NCBI GenBank assembly: GCA_036362985.1 | Contig: JAYGXS010000003.1 | Location: 69,811,097-69,875,096, forward strand | Reading direction: 5' to 3' | Origin: Ligula intestinalis | Lineage: Eukaryota > Platyhelminthes > Cestoda > Diphyllobothriidea > Diphyllobothriidae | Length of the DNA stretch: 64,000 nt | Shown: one piece after another, positions 58,991 through 64,000 of the stretch | How the letters are laid out: each line of letters starts with the position of its first letter | Numbering within the stretch: the first letter of the stretch is position 1 | Program-made: the position numbers and the translations under genes | The notes under the pieces: generated by a model | What the model was told of the DNA's origin: nothing | Seen by the model: the letters and a program-made list of their open reading frames with translations, nothing else | Database searches by the model: none

Positions 58991-61538
58991 TTGGAGGATG
59001 AAGCGCTGACAACGATGACCGTAACCAAAGACGCGCGCGCAGGGTCTCTGGTCGGTCGTCGACGCTATGCGCTCGACAGGATAATGGTCTCCCGATATCC
59101 TTCGGGATGAAAAATGAAATGCCAGCGTCGCTAAACCATGTTTTCGTATAGTCGCTCCAGAAGAGGCTGAATCCGGTACCCATCTCCTCCTCCACTGGGC
59201 CTTCTTCGGAACAGCTGGCCTCGCTGAAGACAGCGGTGTTCACCCTGTGGCATGTCATTGCAACGACCTCCTTTCCGGCCGAATGCTCCAAAGATTGTTT
59301 AAATGACAGCAAACAATTTAGCCTGCCAGAGTGAGTTGACCCACTCTGGTAGCCTGTGGAGTGAAGCGAAGTGCATGGTGATGAAGAATGCTTGTTGTTT
59401 AATCAGTTTGACTGTATACATCTGTGAGCCACGGCCCGTGTGTGGAGGCCGTGATCCCAACATTAGTTTAGGGTATATATTCTAGCTCCTACTCCGCGAG
59501 GGATATAAGCAGTGCTGTATTGAAACAGGGTTGTTTAGACACCCCAACGGCTGCCGAACTCCACTATGGGTTTTGTGGGTATTTACCTAGGAGTACAGCA
59601 GTCAGACCGTAGCAAGTTACATCACTTGCCCCATGTAGAAAGTGACTGCTCCTTGCGGCCATTTACTGACACGCCGAAAGTAGACTCAGCCCAGCGGCCA
59701 TGCCCCCACCAATCACTTCGATGGGCACGCTAAACTGAATCGGGGCGTCCGGTGTTGTGCGTCCACACACCGAATAATTCTCTTCACACTCATACCCCCT
59801 ACCAAACTTTCCACAAGTCCTATGGAGACAGCGATAGATGATTTCATAGTCTGTCTATGCCAACTTGGGTGACACTTCCACTAGACAGCGCCCTCCTTCT
59901 TTAAAGACAGCATACTGTATCATTTTAGTATATGCTAAACAAAAGTCTGGTCGTAAGTAGGACGTCTACTGAGTACGTCTCAGGCAGAATGCCTGAATCT
60001 ACTCCACAACACTTGACACACAGACAAAACATACAATCTTTGCGGCAGAGGGGGAGGGGAACCCCCTGGTGCAAATTCGTGCCGAACCAGGTTATATCTA
60101 GCACGCCTAAACGGAGTGTTTAGTTATGTCAACCACTGTGCCTGAACAGGTCTCCGAGCGTCCTGACTTTGTCTTGAAGCAAGTTACAGGCAACGGAGGG
60201 AGGAGCGTGGTCAGCGCCACTGCCGCTGAGTCATCTTTTCTTCGCCTGCCAAGCTTTATGTACTCACGCGTGACAATCTACCTCACGCACGCTCTTGTTC
60301 CATCCGCTATGAAAGCTGACCACGCAATCCACCTAATGATAGTTGTCGGGTTGCTGCCGCACGAGACCTGGTCTTAGCCTTGTCACACACCAAAGCCAAT
60401 CAGTGTGCATCATTTCCCTGATTGGCTGCAGGCGGCAAGCGAAATGCCCTGGGTCGCGCGCGCGCAGACACACTCAATAGCAACTGACTTGGGGAGACTG
60501 CGAGCTGCGTTTGCTGTCGTTTAGCCCTTTCTCGCAGTAAACATTGTCCAGCCTCATCCGTCTTCCCTGATTTCTGATGTGGGAAAACTAATCTTGTTTA
60601 CTTCGTCATTGTTCGACCCTACTGGCACTACAAACTAGTTGACGTGTCATCCAAAACTCGACGCCCACCAGGCTGAGACAGACGAATGCGACGGCACGTA
60701 TGTTGCTAAATTGTTTAAGAAATTGGAAAGTCAGATCTGTTGCTTGCTTTGAACAAACTTTTGATCAATTTTGAGGCAATTTGATAAATTTGAAGGCTGT
60801 TTGGCCACTGAAGTAGCATGATTACTTCATTTGGGCAGTCGTCCGACTACGGAATCTGCGTGTATTTGCTAAGAATACTGGACAGTCTATGAGATGGGCC
60901 TTCGGCCGACTGCTGCTATGCTGTTTTTGGAGTGTGGGATACGATGTGGTCCGGTCAGATAATAGGCGATTGAACGTATCCCAATGAATATGAGCTAGTA
61001 GATAGGATAAGGCGTGAAAGGCCAGATCGTTATAGATAATTTAATGTAGTGTTGAATGAGTAAGAATATGAGAAATGGGTAAGGGACTCCCAGAAAAGTG
61101 CACCCCAGCCATGAATGGGCCGGAGTCCAGAGGCGCAGTCCGGCACTTAGATCACCAGGTCCGGACAACTACAACCGCACAGTAGATCGCCGGATCTGGG
61201 CGTGACTGAGCGTTAACAACTCCCCCGTAGTCGGTTCCTTTCTGCACTGGCTTTACGAAGAGGGTGGCCAGTCAGCCAGACAGAGAGTGAACTTGAAAGT
61301 CTTGTCCCCGCGGCCTCCGAGGAAAGCATGGCTTAGAAATACAAGGTCGTTACAGGGGTAGCAGGCTGTGTTCTTTATGAGTTCTGTAAGACTGTACAAA
61401 AGTTCTTTACTAAATTTGTGGTGACTCACTCTGTGCAGAAGATAATCGCGTGAAGGCTCACCACCGCCAACGAGTGCACATGCACCTGCTGCTCAAACCG
61501 ATGGACGGGCGGTCGGACAGTCGAATTTATCTTATCTG
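58991..61538. other. GC-rich block, possible LTR remnants
   Basis: Features: a palindrome CCAGAGTG / CACTCTGG at 59326-59349, CCAAT-type boxes in both orientations near 60395-60425, a CGCGCGCGC run near 60458, and CTCGCAGTAAACATTG at about 60532 resembling a poly-A signal region. This could be a decayed solo LTR, but I see no terminal repeat pair, primer-binding site or pol domain. Confidence 0.3.
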
Positions 61539-62302
61539 CAGGGTGTCCCAGAAGTAACTGACCCTTTTGATTTGCCAATAAAACGAAAACTATTAACGCT
61601 AAGATATTGAAACTTGTTTTATTTGAAAGAAAAACCTTTTTTTATTTTTTATTAGAACTAGGTTCTGAATATAATGTCTTTTAAATTATGGCCATGGTTG
61701 TTTTGACAACTTAGGGTTCGTTTCTTTGTCGTTTCCATGACGCTCCTTAGTGTATCAGTCGATATTTGTCTGATTTCAGAACAAATGATGTTTTTAAGTT
61801 CTTGCAGATTTGTTGGATTTATTACATCAACCCTCGACTTCAGGTAGCCCCATAAGAAGAAATCGCATGAGGTTAAATCTTGAGATAGACGGGGTCAAGT
61901 AATGTTACCAAATTGTGAAATCAAATGATTTGGAAAGCACTTATTTAACAATGTCGTCGTTTCTCTTGCTGTATGGGCCGTGGCTCCATCCTGTTGAAAC
62001 CAAGTATTTGGTAGGCCATGTCTCTCAATTTCAGGAATTAAAATTTCGCTAATCATATTTTACTATCTTTTACCATTGACTGTTGCTGTTGCGCCATTTT
62101 TATTTTCAAAAAAGTATGGGCCAATCACATTGGAAGCAGTTATTCCGCACCACATTGTCACGCGAAGAGAATGCAGCGGCAATTTCTCGTGGATTTTCAT
62201 CGTACCAAATTCTTTCGAATAAAAAAAGTTGAAATATCTTAGCATTAATAGTTTTCGTTTTATTATGAAATCAAAAGGGTCAGTTGCTTCTGGGACACCT
62301 TG
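61539..62302 (-). mobile_element. Mariner-like transposon, internally deleted
   Basis: Terminal inverted repeats of about 65 bp: CAGGGTGTCCCAGAAG at 61539 and its complement ending at 62302 (CTTCTGGGACACCTTG). TA follows on the right; the left TA is changed. At 764 bp it is about 60 % of a normal mariner. On the minus strand the 5' half of the transposase has been deleted, so the element depends on a relative for movement. Confidence 0.88.
61680..62200 (-). pseudogene. Mariner-like transposase, catalytic C-terminal half
   Basis: The minus frame reads LHSLRVTMWCGITASNVIGPYFFENKNGATATVNGKR, then stops and a frameshift. It resumes with ISEILIPEIERHGLPNTWFQQDGATAHTARETT (second catalytic Asp in QDGATAH), then CDFFLWGYLKSRV preceded by LSQDLTS (third catalytic Asp region, about 36-37 residues later). 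The DNA-binding domain and first catalytic Asp are absent because of the deletion. The final frame ends near 61670. Confidence 0.85.
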
Positions 62303-62304
62303 TA

Positions 62305-64000
62305 TTTCTTCATTCCCTCTGTGCCGAATATACATTTATTGCCACTCCGGCCTATTCATGACTTCTCTTCGCCTGGTCTGATGATTGCAAGTGCTAGGGT
62401 TTAAGTCAGTTAAACTCCTGCGATATATGTAGTCGTTTTAAGTTGCCCGAATGGTACGTTTACGTTCGGCTTTCATGCATTTCATGCAGGAACACATATA
62501 ACTGACGATAAAAGGTACTGTTTCTTTCACTATGACAGCGAACTTTCAAACTATATAGGATTTTCTTCCTTACAACTAACTGACCTTTCCCACATAAGCA
62601 GCAGAAATCTAGGTTACAAGAGCTGTTAGGTTCACCGGGGCATTGATGATTCTTCCATTTAAAAAATGGTGAATAATAATGATACCCAAGAAGATTAATT
62701 TAGTCATTAGAACTACAGCAGCTTCATTATAGGCTGCCTTGAAATCAAGAAATGGTGGAATTTTTAATTAGTGCAGATGAACCTTGACTATGCCAAGAGA
62801 GTTGACGAAAACTGAAACAAACGTAAATGCCGTAATCGACATGAAGGCGGTCCACAGCTGTACGCGAAACACGTTCCTAGAAAATCCAGAAATTTTCTGT
62901 GCCTGTTATTATGAAATGCTCATAAATTTCTTTCTTCCCCTGGGTGTTACATATTCTCGTGAGAGATAGGAAGGCAAGTCTTAGTTTTAGCTATAGTTTG
63001 GCAGTCCTTCCTTCAGTAATGATGCATGACTCTGAGAAAGGTGCAGCATGGCCTCATTGTGTGTGGTTGAACTGCCAAAAAAACTTTTAGTTAAATTGGA
63101 AAGCAGGAATCCTAAGAAATGCAATTTCAAGGGAAGATATTCTTTGGGAAAATAAGTTAACTGTATTAAGGTATATAAAGGATGTGTCTGAACTCGTAAA
63201 AAGGGACTGGCGAGAATACCAAATAAGAGTGACGCAAAGACCGATGGCTTCTTCACGCACCTAGCTTGTAAATCCTGAGGATACGGTTGGCTACCTCGAT
63301 AAGAAAGAAGTCATCTACAATGCTCATGCAAAGCTTGTGGTGCCGCATATTGTGGCCAAATAGGGAGATCCGTCTCCACACGCAGCCGCGAGCACCCACT
63401 GGCGGTGAAGATAGGTGACCATTTGTCCAAAATGGCTTTTCATTGATTTGATACAGGACACACCTTTGCATGGGCAAAAACACGCATCATCAGAGTTTGC
63501 TCCTCCAAAATGGTCGAGAATTTCTTGAGGCCATGCACTTCGATGATTCATGCATCAACCGAGGTATTGAGTTGGATGGAATGTACAAATATCTCAAAGA
63601 AAGATAGAGACGAGAGCCGATCGCTATGGACTAACGTAAAACGCAACTACTACGCAGCTTCTACACCGGACGACCCGGACTGACGCAAATTGCATTTACC
63701 AATTAGCCGTTACGCCATTGCGACTACTAATTCAATCCACCGTGGATGGACCCAAATTGTAGCTGCCAAGTAGCGCCCACACCAGCTGACCATATAACTA
63801 TATCAGCACTCTTAACATTTTATTTGTTCTTTGCATATTTTCTCAACCCTGGCGACGACCTAGGGGTCGAGTGTCGCAAATTTACTGAATTAGATCCTTC
63901 TTTTCTCAAACAACATCATTCATTAAAATTTAAAATGACACCGATGATTCCCTAGTACCTGAAATAGACTGGCCTCCGAGTTTTCACTCCCTTTCCTTCA
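62305..64000. other. Unassigned sequence at right edge
   Basis: Several ORFs of 60-90 residues, mostly minus strand between 62987 and 63551, have no recognisable domain or splice structure. Nothing else supported. Confidence 0.3.

Noticed and set aside
63253..63551. Overlapping minus ORFs resembling an RT VDD motif (IVDDFFLIE)
   Set aside because: The neighbouring residues do not match any RT block, so the motif is likely chance.

Overview
This is a eukaryotic, repeat-rich window with long introns, almost certainly from a parasitic flatworm. The repeat content (Penelope-like elements with GIY-YIG endonucleases, a CR1-type and an RTE-type non-LTR element, tRNA-derived SINEs) looks to me most like a diphyllobothriid tapeworm, but that genus-level guess comes from pattern memory only. 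Nothing bacterial is present, so operons, ribosome binding sites and CRISPR do not apply.

Host genes are few. At the left edge (1-417, + strand) lies the last coding exon of a heterotrimeric G-protein alpha subunit of the G12/13 type, with an unusually long insertion in the alpha4-beta6 loop. On the minus strand, two exons at 54973-55165 and 46514-46705 encode the two halves of a TEA DNA-binding domain (TEAD/Scalloped, the Yorkie/YAP partner) and join in phase across an 8.3 kb intron. A further minus-strand candidate exon at 39954-40223 may belong to the same gene. A membrane-protein-like exon with a consensus donor sits at 15226-15467 (minus). The C-terminal Yorkie-binding domain of TEAD was not found here.

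Most of the rest is mobile DNA. At 1.8-9.3 kb an old tandem repeat of about 794 bp was split by a 5'-truncated CR1-like element, which was in turn split by a near full-length RTE-like element (4141-7413) flanked by a 12-bp target-site duplication. Penelope-like fragments lie at 16.2-17.7, 22.3-23.1, 27.0-27.5 and 43.5-44.1 kb. Hammerhead-ribozyme-like remnants mark their 3' ends or solo ends. DNA transposons include a pair of pogo/Tigger-like TA-flanked MITEs (10.0 and 46.8 kb), a TTAA-flanked piggyBac-like MITE (14.7 kb), a head-to-head palindromic fragment of an IS630/Tc1-like transposase gene (23.3-24.1 kb), a deleted mariner-like copy (61.5-62.3 kb) and two foldback structures (11.9-12.9 and 48.6-48.8 kb). 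Four related tRNA-derived SINE copies are visible. All mobile ORFs I could read are broken.

A 10-N gap at 14420-14429 is flanked by identical 47-bp sequences and is an assembly artefact. Large stretches (for example 17.7-22.3, 28-37.9, 55-59 kb) show nothing I can recognise. I found no clearly undescribed system. The strongest leads are the palindromic transposase element, the split tandem repeat, and the long loop in the G-alpha protein.
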